Positions 20,004 through 28,352 of a stretch of DNA of 64,000 nucleotides are shown piece after piece. The position numbers and the translations under genes are program-made. This stretch comes from Shewanella donghaensis (GTDB taxonomy: Bacteria; Pseudomonadota; Gammaproteobacteria; Enterobacterales; Shewanellaceae), in contig NZ_CP041783.1 of the NCBI RefSeq assembly GCF_007567505.1, forward strand, positions 744,001-808,000, read 5' to 3'. The notes under the pieces are model-generated. The model saw nothing but the letters and a program-made list of their open reading frames with translations, did no database searches and was not told the origin of the DNA. How positions within the stretch are numbered: position 1 is the first letter of the stretch; each line of letters opens with the position of its first letter.

Positions 20004-21932
20004 CTATTCCTCCAACAAAATTAGACTACGGCTCGAAATTTGTTTTTGTATCTTGGCAATAAAATCATTGATTTTAATCTTGCCTAAATCGATACCGTCA
20101 CGCGTTCGTACCGCAACTTCCTTATTTTCTATCTCTTGATCACCAACGACCAATAAATAAGGTACACGCTTTAACGTATGTTCACGTATTTTAAAGCCTA
20201 TTTTCTCATTCCTCAAGTCTTTAGATGCACGAATACCACTTTCTTTGAAAGTTTTAACAATTTCGTCAACATAATCAGACTGTTTATCAGTAATATTCAT
20301 AACAATTACTTGCACTGGTGCAAGCCATGTCGGGAATTTACCTGCGTATTCTTCAATTAGAATACCAAGGAAGCGCTCAAGTGAGCCCAAAATAGCTCTG
20401 TGAATCATAACCGGTGTTTGACGAGTGTTATCTTCAGCAACATAAGTTGCACCTAAACGTGAAGGTAACGCATAATCAAGCTGCACTGTACCACATTGCC
20501 AAGCACGATCTAAACAATCATGTAAGGTAAATTCGATTTTTGGGCCATAGAACGCACCTTCACCGGGTAAAATGTCAAACTCAATGTCGTTTGAACGCAA
20601 AGCTTGCTTTAAAGCTTCCTCTGCACGATCCCACATATCATCATCACCAATACGCTTTTCAGGGCGCGTTGATAATTTAACAACAATGTTTTCAAAACCA
20701 AATGTACCGTAAGTGTCATACACCATTTGGATACATTCGCTAACTTGTTCTTGAACTTGGTCGTCTGTACAGAATACATGTGCATCATCTTGTGTAAAGC
20801 CGCGCACACGCATTAAACCGTGTAATGAACCTGATGGTTCGTTACGATGACAACAACCAAACTCAGCCATTTTTAATGGCAAGTCACGGTAAGATTTCAA
20901 ACCTTGATTAAAGATTTGAACGTGACCTGGGCAGTTCATTGGCTTAATGGCGTATTCGCGGTTTTCACTATTTGTAGTGAACATCGCATCAGCGTACTTA
21001 TCCCAATGGCCAGAACGTTCCCATAAGTTACGATCCATCATTAATGGACCTTTAACTTCTTGGTAAGTGTACTGCCCAAGCTTTTGGCGTATAAACTTCT
21101 CAAGCTCTAGATAAATGCTCCAACCATCATTATGCCAGAACACCATTCCTGGCGCTTCTTCTTGCATATGGTAAAGATCTAATTGCTTACCAATTTTACG
21201 ATGGTCACGCTTAGCCGCTTCTTCAAGACGGTTTAAATGTACTTTAAGTGCTTTCTTGTCTGCCCAAGCAGTACCATAAACACGTTGTAGCATTTTATTG
21301 TCAGAGTTTCCGCGCCAGTATGCACCAGCAACACTCATCAATTTGAAGTTTTGACAGAACTTCATGTTTGGAACATGAGGACCGCGACACATATCAACAT
21401 ATTCTTCGTGGTGATATAGCGCTGGCGTTGCATCTTTGCTGATGTTCTCATCTAAGATTGCAATTTTGTATTCTTCGCCGCGTGATTCAAACGTATCACG
21501 GGCTTCTTGCCAAGAAACAACTTTCTTAACGACACTGTAACTGGTCTTTGCTAATGCTTGCATACGCTTTTCTAGCGCATCAATATCTTCTTGAGTTAGT
21601 TTGTGATCTAAATCGATATCGTAGTAAAAGCCATTATCAATAGTAGGACCGATTGCCATTTTAGTTTCAGGCCACATTTGCTTAATAGCATGACCTAATA
21701 AATGCGCACAAGAATGGCGAAGGATTTCAACACCCTCTTCATTTTTAGCCGTAATGATTGAAAGTTCTGAATCTGTGGTGATTAAATCACAAGCATCCAC
21801 TAGCTCGCCGTTTACACGGCCAGCAATACACGCTTTTGCTAAACCAGGACCAATGTCAGCAGCGACATCTAAGGTAGATACAGAATCGGCAAACTCACGT
21901 TTGCTGCCATCAGGCAAAGTAATAATAGGCAT
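20004..21932 (-). CDS. thrS: Threonyl-tRNA synthetase
   Basis: Charges tRNA-Thr with threonine. 642 residues, the same as E. coli ThrS: TGS domain (about 1-61), editing domain with [11 protein letters not shown] and CRGPH (to about 240), class II catalytic core with MVFWHNDGW, motif 2 region [28 protein letters not shown] and the zinc ligands Cys, His, His, and an anticodon-binding domain from about 535. AAGGAA lies just before the ATG. The leader holds two hairpins that mimic tRNA-Thr anticodon arms, as in the E. coli autoregulated operator. First gene of thrS-infC-rpmI-rplT. Confidence 0.98.
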   Translation of the reverse strand: MPIITLPDGSKREFADSVSTLDVAADIGPGLAKACIAGRVNGELVDACDLITTDSELSIITAKNEEGVEILRHSCAHLLGHAIKQMWPETKMAIGPTIDNGFYYDIDLDHKLTQEDIDALEKRMQALAKTSYSVVKKVVSWQEARDTFESRGEEYKIAILDENISKDATPALYHHEEYVDMCRGPHVPNMKFCQNFKLMSVAGAYWRGNSDNKMLQRVYGTAWADKKALKVHLNRLEEAAKRDHRKIGKQLDLYHMQEEAPGMVFWHNDGWSIYLELEKFIRQKLGQYTYQEVKGPLMMDRNLWERSGHWDKYADAMFTTNSENREYAIKPMNCPGHVQIFNQGLKSYRDLPLKMAEFGCCHRNEPSGSLHGLMRVRGFTQDDAHVFCTDDQVQEQVSECIQMVYDTYGTFGFENIVVKLSTRPEKRIGDDDMWDRAEEALKQALRSNDIEFDILPGEGAFYGPKIEFTLHDCLDRAWQCGTVQLDYALPSRLGATYVAEDNTRQTPVMIHRAILGSLERFLGILIEEYAGKFPTWLAPVQVIVMNITDKQSDYVDEIVKTFKESGIRASKDLRNEKIGFKIREHTLKRVPYLLVVGDQEIENKEVAVRTRDGIDLGKIKINDFIAKIQKQISSRSLILLEE

Positions 21933-21948
21933 TTCATTTCCTTATCCA

Positions 21949-21972
21949 GTGGTGACCCACACGTAGGGCCAC
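21949..21972 (-). promoter_or_regulatory. thrS translational operator, proximal hairpin with CGU loop
   Basis: Minus strand: GTGG-CCC, a 7-base loop TACGTGT, GGG-TCA-CCAC. The middle three loop bases are CGU, a threonine anticodon at the position it takes in a tRNA. The hairpin lies 16 bases before the thrS ATG and next to its ribosome-binding site, matching the place of operator domain 2 in E. coli thrS. Confidence 0.75.
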
Positions 21973-21995
21973 TTGGTAATAAATATATAAAAGAA

Positions 21996-22043
21996 ATGCC
22001 ACCGAACTTCAGACATTACAGGAGTCTGAGTTATAAGTGGCAT
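21996..22043 (-). promoter_or_regulatory. thrS translational operator, distal hairpin with UGU loop
   Basis: Outer stem ATGCCAC/GTGGCAT (21996-22002 with 22037-22043), internal loops, then inner stem CTCAGAC/GTCTGAA with one G-U pair (22024-22030 with 22008-22014). The 9-base terminal loop TCCTGTAAT (minus strand) has UGU, another threonine anticodon, exactly in its centre. It corresponds in position to domain 4 of the E. coli operator. Confidence 0.65.
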
Positions 22044-22051
22044 GAAATTGT

Positions 22052-22081
22052 ATTGTATGTGAAAAGTCCTTTTGCAAGCAA
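22052..22081 (-). promoter_or_regulatory. Candidate thrS promoter
   Basis: Minus strand: TTGCTT (22081-22076), 18 bases, TACAAT (22057-22052). Transcription would begin near 22045, right at the base of the distal operator hairpin. The remaining 22082-22329 holds no gene I can see. Confidence 0.5.
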
Positions 22082-22329
22082 GTACACGCATCATTAATAA
22101 GTAAATAAACAGCTAGTCAGATAACTTAAACCACTTTTAAGAGTCGATAAGCCCTATCAATAGCTAGATTAAGCTTAAATGCCGCAAGTGTCATAACTGA
22201 CGACTTTGTGATTACTACACTATTAGTAATTTTTACTATACTTAAGATCAGTTAATTAATGGCTAAGTTAACAAACGACGACCTGTTTGAGCACAGCTAT
22301 TTATTTAACGATAAATAAGAGGGGAAGTT

Positions 22330-22530
22330 ATGAATTTAGTCAGCAGAGTAATAAGTTGTCCACATTGTGGTCATAATCAACATGTCCACATTGATACTAG
22401 CTGTGGCGATCAAGAGTATTATGATGATTGTCGTATATGTTGTAATCCGATCCACATGCGTTTACAAGTGAATGATGCTAATAGAACCATTCAATTATTT
22501 GTCAATTCTGATGATGAACAATTTTATTAG
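22330..22530 (+). CDS. CPXCG-motif cysteine-rich protein
   Basis: A 66-residue protein with CPHCG at about 10-14 and CRICC near 34-38, two CxxC knuckles expected to bind one zinc ion. It belongs to the small CPXCG-motif cysteine-rich family common in gammaproteobacteria, whose function is not known to me. AGAGGGGAAGTTATG gives a strong ribosome-binding site, so expression is likely real. Monocistronic between the thrS leader and the convergent ribE gene. Confidence 0.85.
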   Translation: MNLVSRVISCPHCGHNQHVHIDTSCGDQEYYDDCRICCNPIHMRLQVNDANRTIQLFVNSDDEQFY

Positions 22531-22611
22531 TGAGGTAGATTCATTGAGTTGATTAATGCAATATCAAAATATGGCTTAGACTTTCAAATGAAATCTAAGC
22601 CATTTTTATAT

Positions 22612-23229
22612 CTACTTAACCAAGACTTTTTTAGCGAGTATACGTTCAACTGTATCGACAATAACTTGAGTTTGACTATCGATTTCTATATTGATGCTAT
22701 CGCCCACTTTACAGTCACTCAAATTGGTGAGTTTTAATGTTTCCGGAATTAAATGTAACTTAAACTGATTTTCAGAAATTTCACCCACGGTTAAGCTACA
22801 ACCGTTAACACCGACAAACCCTTTATAGAAAATATAGTCCATCCACTTTGCTGGCACATCTAATGTTAAATTAAAATGCTCATTTGTATTACTAACATGG
22901 GAAATTGTTGCCATAGTATGAACATGACCAGACAAAATATGTCCACCAATCTCTTTTCCAAAGGTCAACGACCGTTCGATATTTACTTTGTGCCCTGGCT
23001 CTACAAAATTTAGGTTTGTAACCTGTAACGTCTCTTCCATTACATCAAAATAAACTCTATCATTCACAAGCTTAGTAACGGTCAGACAAACACCGTTATT
23101 TGCCACACTGGCACCGGTCTCTAGACCGTGCTGTAGCTCCTCTGGAATATTTATTTCAAATGTCTTTAAACCACTCTGTGCTTGAATAGAAATAACATCA
23201 CATGTGGCTTGTACGATACCAGTAAACAT
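22612..23229 (-). CDS. ribE: Riboflavin synthase, alpha subunit
   Basis: Dismutates two molecules of 6,7-dimethyl-8-ribityllumazine to riboflavin. 205 residues with the two homologous lumazine-binding domains: MFTGIVQATCDV at the start of the first and FTGI-like repeat features (GHILSGHVHTMATI, then CSLTVGEI) in the second. VANNGVCLTV matches the substrate loop. It is separate from other rib genes here, and the 31-base gap to divergent norM leaves no room for an FMN riboswitch. Confidence 0.93.
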   Translation of the reverse strand: MFTGIVQATCDVISIQAQSGLKTFEINIPEELQHGLETGASVANNGVCLTVTKLVNDRVYFDVMEETLQVTNLNFVEPGHKVNIERSLTFGKEIGGHILSGHVHTMATISHVSNTNEHFNLTLDVPAKWMDYIFYKGFVGVNGCSLTVGEISENQFKLHLIPETLKLTNLSDCKVGDSINIEIDSQTQVIVDTVERILAKKVLVK

Positions 23230-23260
23230 ATTTTCGCTCTTATAAGTTGAAGGTTTTTAA

Positions 23261-24631
23261 ATGAATCACACAGGCTTTCAAGCCAAAAAATTAATACAAC
23301 TCGCTTTGCCTGTATTAATCGCTCAAGTTACCCAAACAATGATGGGCTTTATCGATACTGTCATGGCCGGTAGAGTCAGTGCCGTTGATATGGCCGCCGT
23401 TGCGATTGGTACCAGTTTATGGTTACCAGCACTGCTGTTTGTACAAGGGCTTATCCTCGCTTTTACGCCGGTATTTGCGCATCATCATGGCGCTAACAAC
23501 CCTAAAGCAATCCAGCCTCTCATGTCTCAAGCTTTCTATATTGCCATAATTGGTACGATTGGTGTGTTGCTGTTTCTCTCATTTGCTAAAACTATCTTTA
23601 CCATGATGGAACTAGACCCTGCATTAGCAGATTTAAGTGCCGGTTATCTCAATGGGTTTATGTGGGGCGTTCCTGCATTTATTTTATACCAAATACTGAG
23701 AGGTTGTTCAGAAGGAATATCTTACACATTACCAACGATGATCATTGGCTTTGTTGGTTTAGCAGTAAACATTCCAGCTAACTATATCTTTATCTATGGT
23801 CATTTTGGTGTTCCACCTATGGGCGGCGCAGGTTGTGGTATTGCCACGGCTTTAGTCTTCTGGGCAATGCTGATTGCAATGATGATTTATATGCAGTTCC
23901 ATAAGAAGTTTGCCGAAATCGCGCCGTTTGCAACCTTAAATAAACCTAATTGGAAAACCATTTGGGAAATGACGAAGCACGGCATGCCAATCGCAATGGC
24001 GTTGTTTTTCGAAGTGAGTTTATTTGCTGTTATCGCACTACTATTAGCACCACTAGGCGCAAATGTGGTTGCAGGTCATCAAATCGCCTTGAACTTTTCA
24101 TCGATTGTGTTCATGTTGCCACTATCAATTGGTATCGCGGTGTCGATTCGAGTAGGTTATTACCTTGGCCAAGACAAAGTAGAAATATCTAAAATGGTCA
24201 CCAAGATTGGACTGATTTTAGCTTTTTCATTAGCTGTAGTTACCGCAATCATTACCGTGTTGTTCAAAACTGAAATTGCCCTACTTTACAATAATAACCC
24301 TGAAGTTGTTGCACTAGCAGGAAGCTTAATGTTCCTTGCAGCGCTTTATCAATTATCTGATTCTATCCAAGTCGTTGCTGCTGGCGCGTTACGTGGTTAT
24401 AAAGATACCAAGAGCGCTTTCTATATTACATTGGTTTCATACTGGGCCATTGGTATGACACTTGGTTACACATTAGCGCGTACAGATATTATTGTTCCGG
24501 CAATGGGTGCACATGGGTTCTGGATAGGCTTAATCGCAGGTTTAACGAGTGCCGCGATATTGTTTGCATTCCGATTGGTCTATATTCAAAAAAATGCCAA
24601 CTTTAAAGCGGTACTTGAAGATAGTCATTAA
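23261..24631 (+). CDS. norM: MATE-family multidrug efflux protein, NorM-like
   Basis: A 456-residue inner-membrane protein with about 12 hydrophobic segments. It begins KKLIQLALPVLIAQVTQTMMGFIDTVMAGRVSAVDMAAVAIG, the standard NorM opening, and has the second-half counterpart GMPIAMALFFEVSLFAVIALLLAPLGANVVAGHQIALNFSS. NorM proteins export cationic drugs and dyes in exchange for sodium ions or protons; the substrate here is inferred. It is divergent from ribE, 31 bases apart, the same pairing I remember in other gammaproteobacteria. Confidence 0.92.
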   Translation: MNHTGFQAKKLIQLALPVLIAQVTQTMMGFIDTVMAGRVSAVDMAAVAIGTSLWLPALLFVQGLILAFTPVFAHHHGANNPKAIQPLMSQAFYIAIIGTIGVLLFLSFAKTIFTMMELDPALADLSAGYLNGFMWGVPAFILYQILRGCSEGISYTLPTMIIGFVGLAVNIPANYIFIYGHFGVPPMGGAGCGIATALVFWAMLIAMMIYMQFHKKFAEIAPFATLNKPNWKTIWEMTKHGMPIAMALFFEVSLFAVIALLLAPLGANVVAGHQIALNFSSIVFMLPLSIGIAVSIRVGYYLGQDKVEISKMVTKIGLILAFSLAVVTAIITVLFKTEIALLYNNNPEVVALAGSLMFLAALYQLSDSIQVVAAGALRGYKDTKSAFYITLVSYWAIGMTLGYTLARTDIIVPAMGAHGFWIGLIAGLTSAAILFAFRLVYIQKNANFKAVLEDSH

Positions 24632-24788
24632 ATGTTGCTGACTAAATAGTAAATAAAATGAAGTTGTGAAATAAGTAGTGAAACAAGTTGTAAGCGCCGT
24701 AATCCGATAGATAAAGACTCGGATACGGCGTGATATAAAACAATTTGCACACCAAATCACCACTCACACACTTTTTTAGTTTTTTTAC

Positions 24789-24816
24789 TTGCATCAAACA
24801 CTGTATACCGTAAGAT
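24789..24816 (+). promoter_or_regulatory. Promoter of the tRNA-Val pair
   Basis: TTGCAT (24789-24794), 16 bases, TAAGAT (24811-24816), 45 bases before the first tRNA-Val. Confidence 0.5.
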
Positions 24817-24861
24817 ATCGCTCGTTCCAAAGATTACATGCAAATGTCATTTTAAAACAAT

Positions 24862-24938
24862 ACAACCGTAGCTCAGTTGGTTAGAGCACTACCTTGACAT
24901 GGTAGGGGTCGGTGGTTCGAATCCACTCGGTTGTACCA
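24862..24938 (+). tRNA. tRNA-Val(GAC), first copy
   Basis: 77 bases with encoded CCA. Acceptor stem ACAACCG/CGGTTGT, D-arm AGCTCAGTTGGTTAGAGC, anticodon stem CTACC/GGTAG with a TTGACAT loop giving anticodon GAC. Confidence 0.97.
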
Positions 24939-24958
24939 TATTTTTTGAAAGACACGTT

Positions 24959-25035
24959 ACAACTGTAGCTCAGTTGGTTAGAGCACTACCTTGACATGGT
25001 AGGGGTCGGTGGTTCGAATCCACTCAGTTGTACCA
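24959..25035 (+). tRNA. tRNA-Val(GAC), second copy
   Basis: 77 bases with encoded CCA, identical to the first copy except for one changed base pair: the acceptor stem is ACAACTG/CAGTTGT. Both partners changed, so the pairing is kept. 20 bases separate the copies. Confidence 0.97.
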
Positions 25036-25054
25036 CTTTCAAATTATAATAATT

Positions 25055-25078
25055 CAGCCAGCTTATGCTGGTTTTTTT
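25055..25078 (+). terminator. Terminator of the tRNA-Val pair
   Basis: CCAGC/GCTGG stem, loop TTAT, then seven T. Confidence 0.85.
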
Positions 25079-25132
25079 ATGTCTAAAATTCCTAAGTTCT
25101 ACAAAATATCTTTAGCAGTTTTTAAATATCAT

Positions 25133-25155
25133 AAAAAAACCACTCAATGAGTGGC
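25133..25155 (-). terminator. Terminator of the first GH10 xylanase gene
   Basis: Minus strand: stem CCACTC/GAGTGG with a 3-base loop followed by seven T, 24 bases past the stop. Confidence 0.82.
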
Positions 25156-25178
25156 TGTTTTATAGTTTATATAAAGGG

Positions 25179-26345
25179 TTATAAAGAGTTCACAAAACCT
25201 TTTAACTTCATATCTCTATCAATGAGTAACGGATAATCTGTTCGCCCCTTCATTGGCCAACCATTGCGCCAAGTTTGTTTATCACTTACACCCCAAAACG
25301 TAACACGGCCTATGCTTTCGCTATGTTTTTTATAAATAGCAAACAAGTTTTGATAACGTGATGCTAATTGTTGCTCTATTTCAATAGGTAATCCTTCTGT
25401 ATAAGGATTGTATTGTTGTTGCAGTGCGACATCTAATGAAACATCTGCACCTTCTGCTAAATTTTCAGGAAATGGTAAGACTGAAATATCAAGCTCTGTG
25501 ACCATGACATCTACACCCGTGGCAGCAAAAGCGACTATGGAATCTTCAACTTCATTGAAGTCAGGATAATCTAATGAATAATGCGCTTGCATTCCAACAC
25601 CATCAATTTGAATGCCCTTTTGTTTAAGGCGCTTTATCAACTTAATTGCACCGGCTCTTTTCTCAGGTTTAAACATGTTGTAATCGTTGTAATATAATTT
25701 GGCATTAGGCGCTGCTTGATGTGCATAGATAAAGGCTTGTTCAATAAAGTCATCTCCAATAATTTGCTGCCATTTTGATTCACGTAAACTGCCATCTTCA
25801 TTCAAAGCTTCATTGACTACATCCCAAGCAAATATTTGTTCAGCATATCGTCCGGCAACAGTTTTAATATGTATTTCCATCACTTTTAATAATTGCGCAC
25901 GATTTAAAGGGTTACCAGCATCATCTTCGAATACCCAATCAGGCGTTTGCGAATGCCAAACAAGAGTATGCCCTACCAATTGTTGATTGTTGTTCTTAGC
26001 AAAGTTCACTAATGCATCAGCAACGTCAAATTGATACTCATTAGGTAAAGGATTCACCGACTCCCATTTCATTGAGTTTTCAGGTGTGAAGGTATTAAAG
26101 TGTTCGGCTGCTAATCGCAGTTCCGGATCTGCAGAGTTCAGTACTTGAGCTTTGCTAATTGCAGTACCAATTTTAAAGTTTTCAGCAAAATGATTTTTTA
26201 AAAGTATATCTTTAGAGAATGTTGGTGCAATTTCAGGTAAGGCCTGCTGTTGTAATCCTTGGTGACTATTACAGCCTGAAACAACCAAAACCACCGTGAC
26301 ACAACCTGCAATTAACGATTTATTGAATTTTTTAATTATTTTCAT
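25179..26345 (-). CDS. GH10 endo-1,4-beta-xylanase, lipoprotein
   Basis: A 388-residue GH10 xylanase that cuts internal bonds in xylan. A lipoprotein signal ends in the lipobox VSGC (C25), so it is anchored in a membrane, probably the outer one. The catalytic acid/base is E179 in WDVVNEAL and the nucleophile is E284 in VTELDIS; other GH10 marks are SMKWE, VGHTLVWHSQTPDW, YYNDYN and TFWGVSDKQTW. It is a single catalytic domain without a carbohydrate-binding module. Paralogous to the next gene. An inverted repeat with GT-N7-AC core lies about 315 bases upstream. Confidence 0.95.
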   Translation of the reverse strand: MKIIKKFNKSLIAGCVTVVLVVSGCNSHQGLQQQALPEIAPTFSKDILLKNHFAENFKIGTAISKAQVLNSADPELRLAAEHFNTFTPENSMKWESVNPLPNEYQFDVADALVNFAKNNNQQLVGHTLVWHSQTPDWVFEDDAGNPLNRAQLLKVMEIHIKTVAGRYAEQIFAWDVVNEALNEDGSLRESKWQQIIGDDFIEQAFIYAHQAAPNAKLYYNDYNMFKPEKRAGAIKLIKRLKQKGIQIDGVGMQAHYSLDYPDFNEVEDSIVAFAATGVDVMVTELDISVLPFPENLAEGADVSLDVALQQQYNPYTEGLPIEIEQQLASRYQNLFAIYKKHSESIGRVTFWGVSDKQTWRNGWPMKGRTDYPLLIDRDMKLKGFVNSL

Positions 26346-26933
26346 TACTTTCTAAATCCAGCTATTTGTGAGTAATTCTAGCCATGTAATAATGCACTAC
26401 ATCGACCAAAATAAAGTTAATATTAATCCTTCGAACGATTCTAATTAATGGCTAATGATCTCATCATCCGAATGAATATTGGCTTTAATTTTTAGGGCTA
26501 TTCGATACCCTGCTACTTATTTGCTTGTTAATACCGATGTAATAAATGGCATTCTTTTGATTACAGATTTCATTTATGCTCTCCATTTTTGTATACCTAG
26601 CCCAAAGCACTACTTATGATTGTTTCTATATAACAATAATAAAATTAGAAAACCATTAATAGTCTAATTGACCATAAGATGATTAAACTTAGACTATTTC
26701 TATGCTTTTGAAAACATTTATGTAACAACTATTTTGATTTTATTGACGAGTTAACATTAGTATTTAACTGTTATAAACCGTTAAATACATTGTTCTTCAT
26801 GCACTTAGTTGCTTGCGGTATGTTCTAATAAAATTTTACAATACGTAATTATCAGCCATACCCGCTAAAATCATTAATTTGAAGTAATAAACAACTATGC
26901 CAATTAGCCGCGATGCTCAATGTATTCAAGCTT
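26346..26933. other. Intergenic region between the two GH10 genes
   Basis: 588 bases, AT-rich, no coding frame I believe. It carries the 5' region of the first xylanase gene and, at 26659-26675, an inverted repeat described separately. No transposon or RNA gene is seen. Confidence 0.6.
26659..26675. promoter_or_regulatory. Candidate Nudix-regulator operator, site 1
   Basis: AT-A-GTC-TAATT-GAC-C-AT: inverted half sites GTC/GAC with flanking AT/AT, core GT-N7-AC. It lies upstream of the first GH10 gene and is closely alike to site 2 (28219-28239). Confidence 0.5.
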
Positions 26934-28166
26934 CTAGTTAAACAATGCCTTAAAGGCTGCCTTAGGTTGAAGTTGTCTATCCCACAACAACGGATAATTG
27001 GTTCGGTTCGGGATTGGGTAATCATTTTTCCACGACATACCATCATGTAGTCCCCAAAAGGTGACTCTGTCGATTTTTTCACGCTTTGCTTGGAATATTT
27101 CAAATAACTCTGCATATCGTGCTGCTAATTTTGCTTCGATTACTGCGGGAAGATGATGAGTAAATGGGTCTAAATACGCTTTAAACTCTTGTTCCTGAAA
27201 CTGTGGGTGCATAAAACCTTGACCAATAACTTGCCCTTCTTTGGTAAAAGGCAGCACATCAATATCGAGTTCCGTTATCATCACCTTCAGCCCCAAAGCT
27301 GCGTAGGTATCAATAGCCTCTTCAATATAATGGCGTTCTGGAAAGTTAAGTCCCCAATGGGCTTGAATTCCAATTCCATCAATCTTAATACCCTCACGTT
27401 GTAGCATTTTAATCATTTTAACAATGCCATCACGCTTGGCCGGTTTCCAAGCATTAAAATCATTATAATAAAGCTCTGTATTAGGCGCGTACTTGGCGGC
27501 AAAGGTAAAAGCGGCTTTTGCCATTTCATCACCACTTCCAATAACATTAGTCCACACTGTTTGACGATAGTTGCCATCATCGCCAATGACTTCGTTCAGT
27601 ACATCCCAAGCATCCACTTTGCCACGATACCTTCCTGCAACTAACTTAATGTGTTGCTCCATCCGTTCAATTTGCTGTTCTGGGGAGTTTTGTTCACCAT
27701 TCTTTTGTTTAAAAAACCATTCAGGTGTTTGGTTATGCCACACAAGCGTATGCCCTACTATGAACATGTTGTTATTTTTACCAAATTCAATAAATTGGTC
27801 AGCTGCTGTAAAATTGAATTGCTCAGGGAGTGGATTGACGATCTCTGCCTTCATGGCATTTTCAATAGTGATGGTATTGAACTGTTCGGTAATAATTTCT
27901 GCACTTAGGGGATCAAGCCCAGAGACAATTTCATCATTCACAGCGACACCAATTTTAAAATCATTGTTAAAATGCTGCTGCAAACTTTCTTTATTATTAA
28001 CGTTATGTTGTACAGCCGCTTCAGTGGCTAAGCTATTAGCTGTAAACAATATTGGCACTGCAGTAACACTTAATACCGCTATCAATCTCATTAGCCCTCG
28101 TCTCTTTAAAATTAGCTCCTTCAAGCCTAGTGGTTTTAGCTTTAGTCTCTTTAAAGTTAGTCTCAT
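26934..28166 (-). CDS. GH10 endo-1,4-beta-xylanase, secreted
   Basis: A GH10 xylanase of 410 residues from the start at 28166. Catalytic E192 in WDVLNEV and E299 in ITELDID; also VGHTLVWHNQTPEW, YYNDFN and TFWGLHDGMSW. The start at 28166 has AAGGATGTAAG before it. A second start at 28091 (MRLIAVLSVTAVPILFTANSLA) would give an ordinary Sec signal peptide, while the longer form adds 25 very basic residues rich in Leu, Lys and Arg. No lipobox, so it should be periplasmic or secreted, unlike its lipoprotein paralogue. An operator-like inverted repeat lies 53 bases upstream. Confidence 0.93.
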   Translation of the reverse strand: MRLTLKRLKLKPLGLKELILKRRGLMRLIAVLSVTAVPILFTANSLATEAAVQHNVNNKESLQQHFNNDFKIGVAVNDEIVSGLDPLSAEIITEQFNTITIENAMKAEIVNPLPEQFNFTAADQFIEFGKNNNMFIVGHTLVWHNQTPEWFFKQKNGEQNSPEQQIERMEQHIKLVAGRYRGKVDAWDVLNEVIGDDGNYRQTVWTNVIGSGDEMAKAAFTFAAKYAPNTELYYNDFNAWKPAKRDGIVKMIKMLQREGIKIDGIGIQAHWGLNFPERHYIEEAIDTYAALGLKVMITELDIDVLPFTKEGQVIGQGFMHPQFQEQEFKAYLDPFTHHLPAVIEAKLAARYAELFEIFQAKREKIDRVTFWGLHDGMSWKNDYPIPNRTNYPLLWDRQLQPKAAFKALFN

Positions 28167-28218
28167 TCTTACATCCTTTGTATAAAATAGTGTTAGCTAT
28201 CTTATTAGGATTTAAATC

Positions 28219-28239
28219 TAATAGTCAATTTGACCATTA
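28219..28239. promoter_or_regulatory. Candidate Nudix-regulator operator, site 2
   Basis: TAAT-A-GTCAATTTGAC-C-ATTA: a 21-base inverted repeat with one mismatched pair and a GT-N7-AC core. It lies between the divergent GH10 and SMP-30 genes and could control both. Confidence 0.6.
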
Positions 28240-28352
28240 TAAATTATTTTGTTAACTTAATATTACATTACTGCTGACCATAATTAGCTTTAGTTTACGA
28301 TCTAATTCGAAAGGCTGACATAAATGACAATTCTCCTAGAGACATTTTTTAA

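Noticed and set aside
23229..23261. A possible FMN riboswitch before ribE
   Set aside because: Only 31 bases lie between ribE and norM, too few for the conserved FMN aptamer.
26852..27115. An 87-codon minus-strand frame overlapping the 3' end of the second GH10 gene
   Set aside because: It runs in another frame through the conserved GH10 C terminus and has no motif of its own.
27571..28185. A 204-codon open frame on the plus strand opposite the second GH10 gene
   Set aside because: It is a shadow of the xylanase gene: residues are Ser, Cys and Leu rich with no motif, and the minus strand encodes a complete GH10 catalytic domain.
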